From contig PAPD01000048.1 of the NCBI GenBank assembly GCA_002708765.1, positions 1-60,175 of the forward strand: 60,175 bases of DNA, in the 5' to 3' direction. The stretch comes from Gammaproteobacteria bacterium (lineage in GTDB: Bacteria; Pseudomonadota; Gammaproteobacteria; Pseudomonadales; Azotimanducaceae). Shown one piece after another: positions 37,515 to 45,260 of this stretch. A program made the translations under genes and the position numbers. The notes under the pieces are model-generated. The model was not told the origin of the DNA. It saw only the letters and a list, made by a program, of their open reading frames with translations, and did no database searches. Positions within the stretch are counted from its first letter, which is position 1. The number at the start of each line of letters is the position of its first letter.

Positions 37515-38294
37515 CTACCGGAAAAGGTCCAAATCCTTTGGACGAATCAGGGGGCTCACTCCTCTCAAGCTTTCATCAACAGGATCACGCGGCTGATATC
37601 CGCGAACTAAAACTACCGGTGTCTTTTCAGTAGTTTGACCCATCACTAAAGAAGCCCCCGCCGCCATTTCATCAGCCGCACCAACCTGGGTTACCTGCAG
37701 CTCTCTACCGAAAATATCCTCTCCTCCAACATAGTCCTCAAGAGCCGTGAACCCGGAAACACCAATCGCAAGACCAAGCGTTCCCATTCGCCAGGGCCTG
37801 CCAAGAGAATCATTAATGATAACCGCAACATCAACTCCAACCCTGAGCATGATTTCGGCTCGGATTTTTTCTGCACTCACATCGGAGTTCTCCGGCAACA
37901 AAAGACACAAATCATCTGGGTCTACACCTTTCACCTCAATGTTGGACTGGTCTATTCCCCCATTTGCCTGAACAAAACCGCTTTTTTGCTCCACTATCAG
38001 CACTCCTGGCGAAGCCCTCACTACCTCATTAGACTGGTCAAGGATCGCCTGGACTTTTCTCGGATCTTTCTGAACTTTCTGAGCAAGGGTTATTGCTAAG
38101 GACGAAGGTTCAATAGTTTTGAGATCCAAATACCTGTTTTCCGCTTTTGAGACAATTTTTTGTGCGATGACCAGAACATCACCTGATTCGAGATCTTGTC
38201 CAAGATGTTCTAACGAATCAATTATCAGTTCGACGAGATTATCTCCCGGCTTCACCATCGGTATATCAGGCAAACCAGTGAAGGACAATTCCAT
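37515..38294 (-). CDS. cofE: Coenzyme F420-0:L-glutamate ligase, single domain
   Basis: A 259-residue CofE that adds glutamates to F420-0 with GTP. Family motifs include VIAQKIVSKAENRYLDL, GFVQANGGIDQSN and INDSLGRPWRMGTLGLAIG near residue 160. Mycobacterial FbiB carries an additional C-terminal nitroreductase-fold domain of about 190 residues that reduces dehydro-F420-0; it is absent here, as in archaea and Paraburkholderia. Its start overlaps the npdG stop by one base. Consequence: either CofC does not use phosphoenolpyruvate, or a separate reductase finishes the cofactor. Confidence 0.94.
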   Translation of the reverse strand: MELSFTGLPDIPMVKPGDNLVELIIDSLEHLGQDLESGDVLVIAQKIVSKAENRYLDLKTIEPSSLAITLAQKVQKDPRKVQAILDQSNEVVRASPGVLIVEQKSGFVQANGGIDQSNIEVKGVDPDDLCLLLPENSDVSAEKIRAEIMLRVGVDVAVIINDSLGRPWRMGTLGLAIGVSGFTALEDYVGGEDIFGRELQVTQVGAADEMAAGASLVMGQTTEKTPVVLVRGYQPRDPVDESLRGVSPLIRPKDLDLFR

Positions 38295-38962
38295 TATTTT
38301 TGTGGTTCACCCGTGATAACGATTCCACTGCCATCTATACCATGATGTCTATTTATTGTGATAAGAACCGAAGTCAAAGCCTCTGCAGCGGCGGCATTTG
38401 CGAGAGGCCCCGCGTGCCAGCCCTTTAATCCTAATGCCTCCACGAGTTCTATAACAGAATCTCTCGCAGAACGCTTATTCCCCGTGACTAAAACGTCACA
38501 GGCAATCCCGTGATCTCCCTGCAAATGGACTGCTCCCACATTTTGAAAAGCCGATATCACCTGAACTTCCTCCCCAAGATAATTCTGGGCCTGAACAGCA
38601 GCGGAACCAGAATCTGGTAATTGAACAGTTCCAACTTTCGGGGGCATCAAAGGAACGGTGACGTCTATCAGTATTTTTCCAATCAGACCTGACTTGACGG
38701 TTTCCAAAGTAGGCAACTGATGAGCAAACGGAACCGTCAGCACAGCCAAGTCTGCTCCTAGGCATGCCTCTAGATTCTCATGGCCGGTTACATTCAAATC
38801 AGAAAATTCATCTAGAAGAGCCTGCGCAGCGGCCTGACCCTTCTCCAGGGTCCTCGAACCTATTAGAATCTTGTAGCCAGCTCTGGACCATTGGCGGGCT
38901 AAACCTCCTCCTAAATCACCAGTGCCCCCCAAGATAGCGATAGATTTAACTTTTTCTGACAT
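38294..38962 (-). CDS. npdG: NADPH-dependent F420 reductase
   Basis: A 222-residue Rossmann protein (Fno/NpdG) that exchanges hydride between NADPH and F420, linking the deazaflavin pool to NADP. The NADPH loop IAILGGTGDLGGGLARQW opens the protein, and the LIGSRTLEKGQAAAQAL segment binds the 2'-phosphate (SR-x-x-x-K). C-terminal HGIDGSGIVITG is typical. ATG 38962 is preferred because GAGG lies eight bases upstream, although an in-frame ATG at 38983 would add seven residues. It is the promoter-proximal gene of the F420 operon, 107 bp after the trmY-like gene. Confidence 0.92.
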   Translation of the reverse strand: MSEKVKSIAILGGTGDLGGGLARQWSRAGYKILIGSRTLEKGQAAAQALLDEFSDLNVTGHENLEACLGADLAVLTVPFAHQLPTLETVKSGLIGKILIDVTVPLMPPKVGTVQLPDSGSAAVQAQNYLGEEVQVISAFQNVGAVHLQGDHGIACDVLVTGNKRSARDSVIELVEALGLKGWHAGPLANAAAAEALTSVLITINRHHGIDGSGIVITGEPQK

Positions 38963-39069
38963 CTCACTTACCTCTAAAAACATTAGCGCTGATTATTAAC
39001 CAATCAACTTGATCAGACAATGCCAACCGGGATATCAAAAACCGGACAAACAAGACAACTATAGAAAAT

Positions 39070-39675
39070 TTAACTCGAAATATCTGAACGTCGATCCAGT
39101 TCATTCAGAACAACTGCTATACATTGGGAGGTGTGAAGCATCTTTGGTCCAACCGAAATCCTTCTAATCCCTGAGTTAATCAGAGATTTTTTCGAATTCT
39201 TGGGCATAGGCGTGTGATCAGACATAACAAAAATCGAGTCCTGGCTTACTTCAACGCACCTGATATCCTCTCCTTTCTGATCCAGCAAATAAGGGTTGGA
39301 GCTTTGCTTTCTTTCATCAAAATAAGCCTCGAAGCTCTTCGCGGTTACAAAGACCCCCCCAGGGTTCTCAATCTCCTCATTTTTTTCGAATTTTTCTGCA
39401 AGTCTAAGGGCCTCAGCAATGTAATCAAGAATGGCCTTCTCGTGAAGGTCAACGAAACTACCTAAATCACTTCCTGATATCCTGAGAATACGAGAGAAAT
39501 CGCTACTACGCTCAAACACCAAGGTCACGGACACATTCTCTCTGTGGCCCTTGCTAACAAACAATGCATTCCTGACAATGTCCGCCAGATATTCAACACC
39601 TCGCCCTTTGCCTACCGAGCTGAGCAATTTCGATGCCTTTACAGGAGCTGCGCGTGCTCTGACTAAAAACTCCAT
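39070..39675 (-). CDS. trmY: TrmY/UPF0217 family SPOUT methyltransferase
   Basis: A 201-residue SPOUT-knot methyltransferase of the UPF0217 family. In archaea this protein (TrmY) makes N1-methylpseudouridine at tRNA position 54; homologues occur in a few gammaproteobacteria such as Vibrio, where the target is not known to me. Matching segments are GKGRGVEYLADIVRNALFVS, SIFVMSDHTPMP and the SAM-binding ISVGPKMLH followed by CIAVVLNELDRR. ATG 39675 is used over an in-frame TTG just before it. It lies upstream of npdG in the same direction (107-bp gap) and could share the F420 operon promoter. Confidence 0.85.
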   Translation of the reverse strand: MEFLVRARAAPVKASKLLSSVGKGRGVEYLADIVRNALFVSKGHRENVSVTLVFERSSDFSRILRISGSDLGSFVDLHEKAILDYIAEALRLAEKFEKNEEIENPGGVFVTAKSFEAYFDERKQSSNPYLLDQKGEDIRCVEVSQDSIFVMSDHTPMPKNSKKSLINSGIRRISVGPKMLHTSQCIAVVLNELDRRSDISS

Positions 39676-40003
39676 CAACTAATTAGATCCTGTCTGTATC
39701 ATTTTTATCTGGAAACGCAACCTTGCCGAGATTCATTTCTTCATCAAAAGATGCGGAAAACGCGGCCCTCAAAAATACGATCTTGTAAAAAATGTTTTTC
39801 CTTCCATCTGCTTCGAAACACAACCCAAGCTCATAGTAACCACTATATTCAGATCACCGCACCATGTTGGCTTTAAATCATCATGAATGGAAATGTCGAA
39901 TCTAACACAAACCCCTCCATCTTATTGATTTAACTGGAACAAATTTTTCATGCTTAGACCGACCCATCATGGTGCACCCGGAGAGCTCACATAATGAATA
40001 AAC

Positions 40004-40026
40004 TTGTCCACAAAATCTGTGGATAA
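40004..40026. promoter_or_regulatory. Inverted pair of DnaA-box-like sites
   Basis: TTGTCCACA (40004-40012, one mismatch to TTATCCACA) and TGTGGATAA (40018-40026, perfect box on the other strand) form a head-to-head pair with a five-base spacer. A weaker match, TGGTGATAA, follows at 40030-40038. Such pairs occur at replication origins and DnaA-regulated promoters. No dnaA, dnaN, gidA or parA gene is near, so an origin is only one possibility. Confidence 0.45.
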
Positions 40027-40112
40027 CTCTGGTGATAACTAGCCGCTAACAAACCTTGATACGCATTGACTCTTGGATTGGCCAATTGAGCAAAATTTGA
40101 CCAGATTGTATT

Positions 40113-40142
40113 TTGTCTTTTTATTTCAATAACTTATATAAT
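40113..40142 (+). promoter_or_regulatory. Sigma-70-type promoter candidate
   Basis: TTGTCT (40113-40118) and a perfect TATAAT (40137-40142) are 18 bp apart. Transcription would begin near 40149 and run toward the acyl-CoA synthetase gene, leaving a leader of about 295 bases. The 13-bp palindrome TTATCCAGGATAA (40163-40175) would lie just inside the transcript and could be an operator. Confidence 0.45.
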
Positions 40143-40444
40143 ATCTAGCCTTGATGATCAAATTATCCAGGATAACACCAATTTATTAGAACTGACCCCG
40201 GGTAATGTGAATAAGTCAGGCCACATTTTCTCTACAGCCCTTGATACAAGGCGAGCCTAGGGAATAGATTTGATAAAAATAGCAAGCTGCCCTTTTGACT
40301 CTTTAGATAAAATTGAAGAATCGGGTTAATAGTCATGGTTTTGAACTAGCTAAGAAGATAACCAATATTACCGTTAGGATCTTGTATCAGCTAACACTAA
40401 GTCGATATGATTTCATGGCAAAGGAAGAATAAGAGAGCGGACTA

Positions 40445-42250
40445 ATGGGACCAATAAAAAGCATGATCGGGGATATTCAGGTTATATACGAAAAATTATT
40501 CGTTGCTCCGCCGCAAGACGACGACATATCGTCTTTTTCGTTGTTGGCGGAAACGAATGCCCGCAACCATCCCGATGGTTCCGCTATCTTGTGCGAAGGC
40601 GAAATAGAAACATGGGGAGGATTGAACGAAAGAGCTAACAAAGTGGCACTCAAACTCAAAACAGGAGGAGTCTGCGGAGGCGATACCGTCGCTCTCTTTA
40701 TGCAAAACAGAACTGAATTTATCATCCAGCTGCTCGCGTTAAACAAACTTGGTGCGATTTCAGCGCTAATCAACACAAATTTAACTCGTCAGCCACTAGC
40801 TCATTGCATCAATATCGTTGACTCAAAAAAACTAATTTTTGGTGAAGAGCTTTTAAGTAGCGTAAAAGAAGCTAGAGAAGAATTATCGATTAAATCTCCG
40901 AAGGATTTTTTATTTGTTCCCGATAGAAATATTGATCAGAGCCCCGAATGGGCTACATCACTTGACAGCACAAACAACGCTAGTAGTTCGGAAACCGGGA
41001 TTGATTCAACTCACATAAGAATCTCTTCAACAGCCTTCTACATATTTACCTCTGGCACAACCGGACTTCCGAAAGCCGCAAAAGTTTCTCATCGAAGATT
41101 TCTCCTTGCAGCAGGAATGTCAGCGAAGTATCTGCTGAGAATAGACAAAAAAGACAGGATGTATAATTGCCTACCGCTTTATCATGGCACAGGGTTAATG
41201 ATCGGGCTTGGCGCCGCCTTTACCGTGGGAGCTTCCTCTGTCTTAAAGAGAAAACTTTCCGTAAGCCAGTTCTGGGAAGACATTAAGACGACCAATTGTA
41301 CGTCCTTTGTCTATATCGGAGAATTTATCAGGTATCTGATGGCCGCTCCCGCAGGCGCTGAGGACCATAAAAACGGAATAAGATCGATCGTTGGAAATGG
41401 TTTACGCCCAGACATCTGGATGGATTTCAAAAAGCGTTTTCAAATAACTAGGATCGGAGAATTCTACGGTGCAAGTGAGGGTAACGGCGGATTCGCCAAC
41501 GTGTTCAACAAAGATAGTACGGTCGGGGTTCCTACTGCACCCTCTAAAATAATCGGGTACGATGTAGAGACCGATGAAATATTAAGAGATGCGAACGGTT
41601 TTTGTACGGAGATGCCCAAAGGCGAACCGGGTTTACTTATCATAGAAGTTACAGAAAAATCAGAGTTCGAGGGGTATACGAACCAGGAAGCAACTGAGAA
41701 AAAATTGCTCCGTAACGTTTTCATAGACGGAGATAAGTATTTCAACACCGGCGACCTAATGAAAACGGTGGATGTCGGTTTCGCTTTTTTTCAACCGCAC
41801 TTTCAATTTGTCGACAGAGTTGGAGATACTTTCCGATGGAAAGGCGAGAACGTATCAACAAACGAAGTCGGGGAAATAATCAATCAGTACCCATCAATCG
41901 AATTTGCAAACGTATACGGAGTAGAGATCCCACAAACTGATGGAAAGGCAGGCATGGCAGCTCTCATACTTAAGAATGGGATTAAAGAGCAGGACCTCGA
42001 TATTGAGAAATTGTCAGACCATATAAATAAAAACCTGCCACCCTACGCAAGACCTATTTTCATCCGGCTGCTTTCAGAACTCCCCACGACTTCGACCCAC
42101 AAAATGCAGAAAAACGAGCTAAAAAAAGAAGGATTCCATCTGCCAGGTATTACCGAAACTGTTCTCGTAAAACGACCAGGAGAAGCCAATTATTCCAGGC
42201 TAGAAACTGAATTCTACGACAAGATAATTGAAGGGAAGGCTGGATTTTAA
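40445..42250 (+). CDS. FATP-type long-chain/very-long-chain acyl-CoA synthetase (FadD6-like)
   Basis: A 601-residue ANL enzyme of the SLC27A/FATP group rather than classical FadD. The P-loop FTSGTTGLPKAAKVSHRR is near residue 202, and the FATP-specific CTSFVYIGEFIRYL region and FYGASEGNGGFANVFNKD follow. YFNTGDLM has the ribose-binding Asp, and DTFRWKGENVSTNEVGEI is the FATP hinge signature. The catalytic lysine is in TSTHKMQKNEL. Such enzymes activate long-chain fatty acids or bile-acid-like sterol acids. Expression may start from the promoter near 40113. A stem-loop follows the stop codon. Confidence 0.9.
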   Translation: MGPIKSMIGDIQVIYEKLFVAPPQDDDISSFSLLAETNARNHPDGSAILCEGEIETWGGLNERANKVALKLKTGGVCGGDTVALFMQNRTEFIIQLLALNKLGAISALINTNLTRQPLAHCINIVDSKKLIFGEELLSSVKEAREELSIKSPKDFLFVPDRNIDQSPEWATSLDSTNNASSSETGIDSTHIRISSTAFYIFTSGTTGLPKAAKVSHRRFLLAAGMSAKYLLRIDKKDRMYNCLPLYHGTGLMIGLGAAFTVGASSVLKRKLSVSQFWEDIKTTNCTSFVYIGEFIRYLMAAPAGAEDHKNGIRSIVGNGLRPDIWMDFKKRFQITRIGEFYGASEGNGGFANVFNKDSTVGVPTAPSKIIGYDVETDEILRDANGFCTEMPKGEPGLLIIEVTEKSEFEGYTNQEATEKKLLRNVFIDGDKYFNTGDLMKTVDVGFAFFQPHFQFVDRVGDTFRWKGENVSTNEVGEIINQYPSIEFANVYGVEIPQTDGKAGMAALILKNGIKEQDLDIEKLSDHINKNLPPYARPIFIRLLSELPTTSTHKMQKNELKKEGFHLPGITETVLVKRPGEANYSRLETEFYDKIIEGKAGF

Positions 42251-42291
42251 ACCAGCGAGCAATGTCTTTGCGAGAAGACGCTGCCTGGTTT
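42249..42291 (+). terminator. Two-tier stem-loop after the acyl-CoA synthetase gene
   Basis: AAACCAG (42249-42255) pairs with CTGGTTT (42285-42291), and inside it GTCTT (42264-42268) pairs with AAGAC (42275-42279) around a six-base loop. The structure begins at the stop codon. No clear T-run follows, so it may be an RNA-stability element or weak terminator between this gene and the methyltransferase gene 98 bp downstream. Confidence 0.4.
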
Positions 42292-42348
42292 CTAATGCAG
42301 AAGTTCTGGAAATATAGAAAAAATTAAAACAAAAGAGAAAGAATAGCT

Positions 42349-43260
42349 GTGAGTGAATCAATTTTTTCTGCCAAAGATGGTACCGCCCAGGGAGTAGCCA
42401 AACAACGTTTGATTGAAACACTGGCCAAACCTGATAAACGCGTCATAAACGATCCTTACGCCGACAGGTTTGTAATGGGTGCTAGCATTATTAAAGTGAT
42501 GGGGCATAAGCTCAGCATCTGGTTGGCTAAAAAAATAGCGCCTGGTTTTCACGAACATATAATTTCGCGTACACGCTTCATCGATGATCTGATTAAAAAA
42601 AGTGCTGCCAGTGGGGTTGAGCAATATGTCATTCTGGGAGCGGGATATGATTCTCGAGCTTATCGGCTTGAACTTCCATCTTCACTAAGAATTTTTGAAG
42701 TGGATCAGCCTGAACTTCAGGCTAGAAAGCGCCGTAAACTTCCCAAAGAATTACTAAATTCAGAAAATATCACTTATGTGGATGTTGATTTCACTCACCA
42801 GTCGTTAACTGAACGACTTATGGATTCAGGTTTCGATCAAAGCAAATCCGCCGTCTTTACCCTTGAGGGCGTCTCGCAGTACATCACTAAAGAGGCTGTC
42901 AGTTCAACGATTAAAGAAGTCGCTACGCTAACTCAAAAAGCCAGTTCAATTTTTTTCATATCGTATGTCAACGAACTTCTCAATAAAAATCCTGAGGCTT
43001 GCTTTGGCAAGGGTTATCCAAATGCTGAAAAACGAGCTAAATTAATAACCTATGGATCAGCAAAAGTAGGTGAACCTTGGATATCATTATACAGTAATGA
43101 AGAAATAGAAAGCTTATTGGCAAGAAATGGTTATTCAATAACGGAAAATGTGACTATGGAGGATCTTAACTCTCAGCACTTTGGCCCTGTTGGAAGAACA
43201 CTTCCAGAAAATCAATTATTCAACCTCGAGCATTTCGTGATAGCGAGATCTCCGAGTTAA
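42349..43260 (+). CDS. Class I SAM-dependent methyltransferase, LCMT/TIGR00027 type
   Basis: A 303-residue protein of the leucine-carboxyl-methyltransferase-like family common in mycobacteria and some proteobacteria. Motif I is YVILGAGYDSRAYRL (near residue 96), followed by EVDQPELQARKRRKL, the substrate/SAM strand typical of TIGR00027, and VFTLEGVSQYI near 169. Members methylate carboxyl or hydroxyl groups of small molecules, often polyketides. The GTG start at 42349 follows a purine-rich AAAGAGAAAGAA. Codon use is intermediate between the left and right parts of the window. Confidence 0.83.
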   Translation: MSESIFSAKDGTAQGVAKQRLIETLAKPDKRVINDPYADRFVMGASIIKVMGHKLSIWLAKKIAPGFHEHIISRTRFIDDLIKKSAASGVEQYVILGAGYDSRAYRLELPSSLRIFEVDQPELQARKRRKLPKELLNSENITYVDVDFTHQSLTERLMDSGFDQSKSAVFTLEGVSQYITKEAVSSTIKEVATLTQKASSIFFISYVNELLNKNPEACFGKGYPNAEKRAKLITYGSAKVGEPWISLYSNEEIESLLARNGYSITENVTMEDLNSQHFGPVGRTLPENQLFNLEHFVIARSPS

Positions 43261-43444
43261 TTTAGCCTCATTATAGAATATGAGCATTTACTCGTAATTT
43301 ATACTCGTATGAGGAATAAGTCGACAAACGAGACATATTTAGATAATTTCACGGGTTAGAAAAACTTGGCTTCGTTTTCGTGCTGATCGAGCCAAACCAA
43401 ACCGGGTAATCGTTTCGATTAGTCTCCAATAGTTGAGATTGAAA

Positions 43445-43927
43445 ATGCGTTCAATATTTCCAGTCCTTTCGCTATCAGCATGCTTGCTGATATTAACGGC
43501 ATGCGATGAACCCTTTATCCTTGCGGCGGGCGGAGATCTGAGTGGCACGGTGACAGAGGTACCGAAGAAATGGCAGCTTGATGAAGACTCGGCTGTCGCT
43601 CAGTTGGAAACTCGGCCCGAAGACCCTTATTCGATCAACTTCACATACGTTCAGTTAGATGGTCGATTCTACGTTTACGCTGGCGACACAAGAACAAACT
43701 GGGTAAAAAATATAGAAAAGAGCCCGCTTGTCAGAGTTCGTGTGCAAGACAATATTTATCCTGCCCGTGCTATTCGCGTGACAAGTGATGAAGAACTCTC
43801 TGAGTTCGCTGGTGTATGGGCAAACCTCTCTGTGTTTCAGCGAAACCCAATGAATTTCGAAGAAGTCTGGTTGTATCGTTTGGAAGCACGCGATCGAAAA
43901 AACCCAGCAGGAGGGTCGTCACCGTGA
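43445..43927 (+). CDS. Small lipoprotein, possible split-barrel (PNPOx-like) domain
   Basis: A 160-residue protein with a lipoprotein signal: MRSIFPVLSLSACLLI then lipobox L17-T18-A19-C20. Asp at +2 is the Lol avoidance signal, predicting retention in the outer leaflet of the inner membrane. The mature part contains YVQLDGRFYVYAGDTRTNW, VKNIEKSPLVRVRVQDNIYP and a following ARAIRV strand, which looks like the split beta-barrel of pyridoxamine-oxidase/deazaflavin-dependent reductases; this is a weak resemblance only. ATG 43445 is chosen because it gives a proper signal peptide. No recognised partner. Confidence 0.65.
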   Translation: MRSIFPVLSLSACLLILTACDEPFILAAGGDLSGTVTEVPKKWQLDEDSAVAQLETRPEDPYSINFTYVQLDGRFYVYAGDTRTNWVKNIEKSPLVRVRVQDNIYPARAIRVTSDEELSEFAGVWANLSVFQRNPMNFEEVWLYRLEARDRKNPAGGSSP

Positions 43928-43928
43928 G

Positions 43929-44093
43929 GTGCTACTGCAGATTCTTATCCTCTACACCAACTCCGTGCCAACAGATGCCGCACTAATGCTGACCGACAAT
44001 CTTTTACATCATGGACTGAAATCAGAAGAAGAAATGGAAGCCCTGATCGAGCAGACCATCAATCTGGTGGTTCCATGGAAAGAGATATCATGA
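43929..44093 (+). pseudogene. Orphan 3' reading-frame fragment at a mosaic junction
   Basis: A 54-residue frame from GTG 43929 to TGA 44091-44093 encodes a helical, acidic peptide with LLQILILYTNSVPTDAALML and EEEMEALIEQTINLVVPW, which reads like the C-terminus of a larger protein rather than a free-standing one. The frame stays open upstream into the lipoprotein gene but in another frame. It overlaps the following DUF2804 ORF by 19 bp. No family recognised. It may be a gene remnant left by recombination. Confidence 0.35.
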
Positions 44094-45055
44094 AGTTCGG
44101 ACACTACCCTGAACCCGTCGGAGCTATCCGAGCACAGGATTTTCAGTTGAGAAACCCAATGGGAGGCTGGGCAACGGAGGCCGGACGTGACGAAGCTTTT
44201 CGTTCCTTCCAGTTCATCGGAGCTATCGCAGAGGGTATGGCCATTGGTTGTGCTGTAACAAAAACCCAGCACGTCATGTCTGCATTCGCATACGCCTGGT
44301 TTGAGGGTGAGTTCACCCAGTTACGCCTGGGCAGCCGCGACGGAGATACAGCAGAATTTGCTGATGACCCTGACAGCGGTAAAACCGAACTCAGGACCGG
44401 CAGAGGCACAGTTGTCATGCAGTCTGACGGAAACGAGAAGCAGCTAATCGTTAACAGCGACTCCCTTCAGATCGAACTCACATTCTCTGAAGATTCAACA
44501 GAAACCTTAAGACTCTGCACCCCTGCAGGACCCACTGGTTGGAGCTACGTGCAGAAGGTTGTCGCCGTTGATGCGACAGGTTTATTTACAGCCTCAGGGG
44601 TCAGCACCCGGCTCAAAGATGTTGCTGCTCTTGCCCACCATGATTACACCATTCTTGTTCTCAGAGCTGCGCCTTGGTGGCACTGGGCCTGTATTGCGGG
44701 CCGCTTACCCGATGATCAAACTCTTGGACTTAATGTCTCCTGTGGCACCAACGAAAGTGGGTACCGCGAAAATGGATGCTGGCTCGACGGCAAATGGTTT
44801 GCACTTGGAGGCGCTCTCTTCGAGTTCGATCACGACGATATCGAATCAGACTGGCGAATTCATGGAACAGACGGGGATTTTGAACTCACCTTCGCAGCCG
44901 GTCACGGTTACCACGCCAACGGGGCATCACCCAACATGTCGAGCGACTTTCACCAGCTGTTCGGAAGTTTTAAAGGTTGGATCGACATTGATTCACAAAG
45001 AATCGAATTGAAGGCGCAGCCTGGATTCACCGAAAGCCAGTACCTGCTCTGGTAG
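44075..45055 (+). CDS. DUF2804 family protein
   Basis: A 326-residue protein of the DUF2804 family (beta-rich, lipocalin/AttH-like architecture). The segments AFAYAWFEGEFTQL, APWWHWACIAGRLPDDQTLGLN, NGCWLDGKWFALGGALFEFD and HQLFGSFKGWIDID line up with the order of conserved motifs in that family. Function is unknown, although related folds act on lipids or carotenoids. ATG 44075 gives five residues before a second ATG at 44090, where homologues more likely begin (MKFGHYPEPV). It overlaps the upstream fragment by 19 bp. Confidence 0.72.
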   Translation: MERDIMKFGHYPEPVGAIRAQDFQLRNPMGGWATEAGRDEAFRSFQFIGAIAEGMAIGCAVTKTQHVMSAFAYAWFEGEFTQLRLGSRDGDTAEFADDPDSGKTELRTGRGTVVMQSDGNEKQLIVNSDSLQIELTFSEDSTETLRLCTPAGPTGWSYVQKVVAVDATGLFTASGVSTRLKDVAALAHHDYTILVLRAAPWWHWACIAGRLPDDQTLGLNVSCGTNESGYRENGCWLDGKWFALGGALFEFDHDDIESDWRIHGTDGDFELTFAAGHGYHANGASPNMSSDFHQLFGSFKGWIDIDSQRIELKAQPGFTESQYLLW

Positions 45056-45086
45056 ATTCAACCCGCCGCTGGTGCCCAGGCCACCG

Positions 45087-45202
45087 GAAATAATCATGAA
45101 ACTCTTTCGATCAGTGAGATAAAGAAAAGCATCCGCGTCTTGATAATCCACATCCCCAAGGGTCGACCAACCCTTATATAATGAGAGTTTCGCTATTCCC
45201 AC
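45087..45202 (-). pseudogene. Shred of an acyl-CoA synthetase gene
   Basis: The minus-strand frame reads GWSTLGDVDYQDADAFLYLT then DRKSFMIISGG, an unmistakable A7-A8 core of a long-chain acyl-CoA ligase (W-S-T-L-G-D-V-x-Y ... Y-L-T-D-R-K-S-F-M-I-I-S-G-G). Homology begins near 45175 and breaks right after the SGG near 45087; nothing of the rest of the gene is present. This is a relic of about 30 codons between the DUF2804 and aqpS genes, marking a deletion or insertion point. Confidence 0.6.
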
Positions 45203-45260
45203 TCAATGAGTAATACCCTCTGAAACCCTTTATTTAAAAGGTTTTCAAAAAAGTTTGTAT

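Larger units (their letters stand above)
39679..40444. other. 766-bp AT-rich intergenic region without a recognisable gene
   Basis: No convincing coding frame, tRNA or known RNA was seen between the divergent trmY and acyl-CoA synthetase genes. The gap contains inverted DnaA-box-like sites (40004-40026), a perfect 10-bp palindrome ATTGGCCAAT (40077-40086), a promoter candidate (40113-40142) and a 13-bp imperfect palindrome (40163-40175). A 19-codon frame starting with TTG near 40270 ends at TAA and is too short to call. Confidence 0.6.

Noticed and set aside
40270-40330. Nineteen-codon frame in the large intergenic gap
   Set aside because: Too short, no good ribosome-binding site and no family match; chance cannot be excluded.
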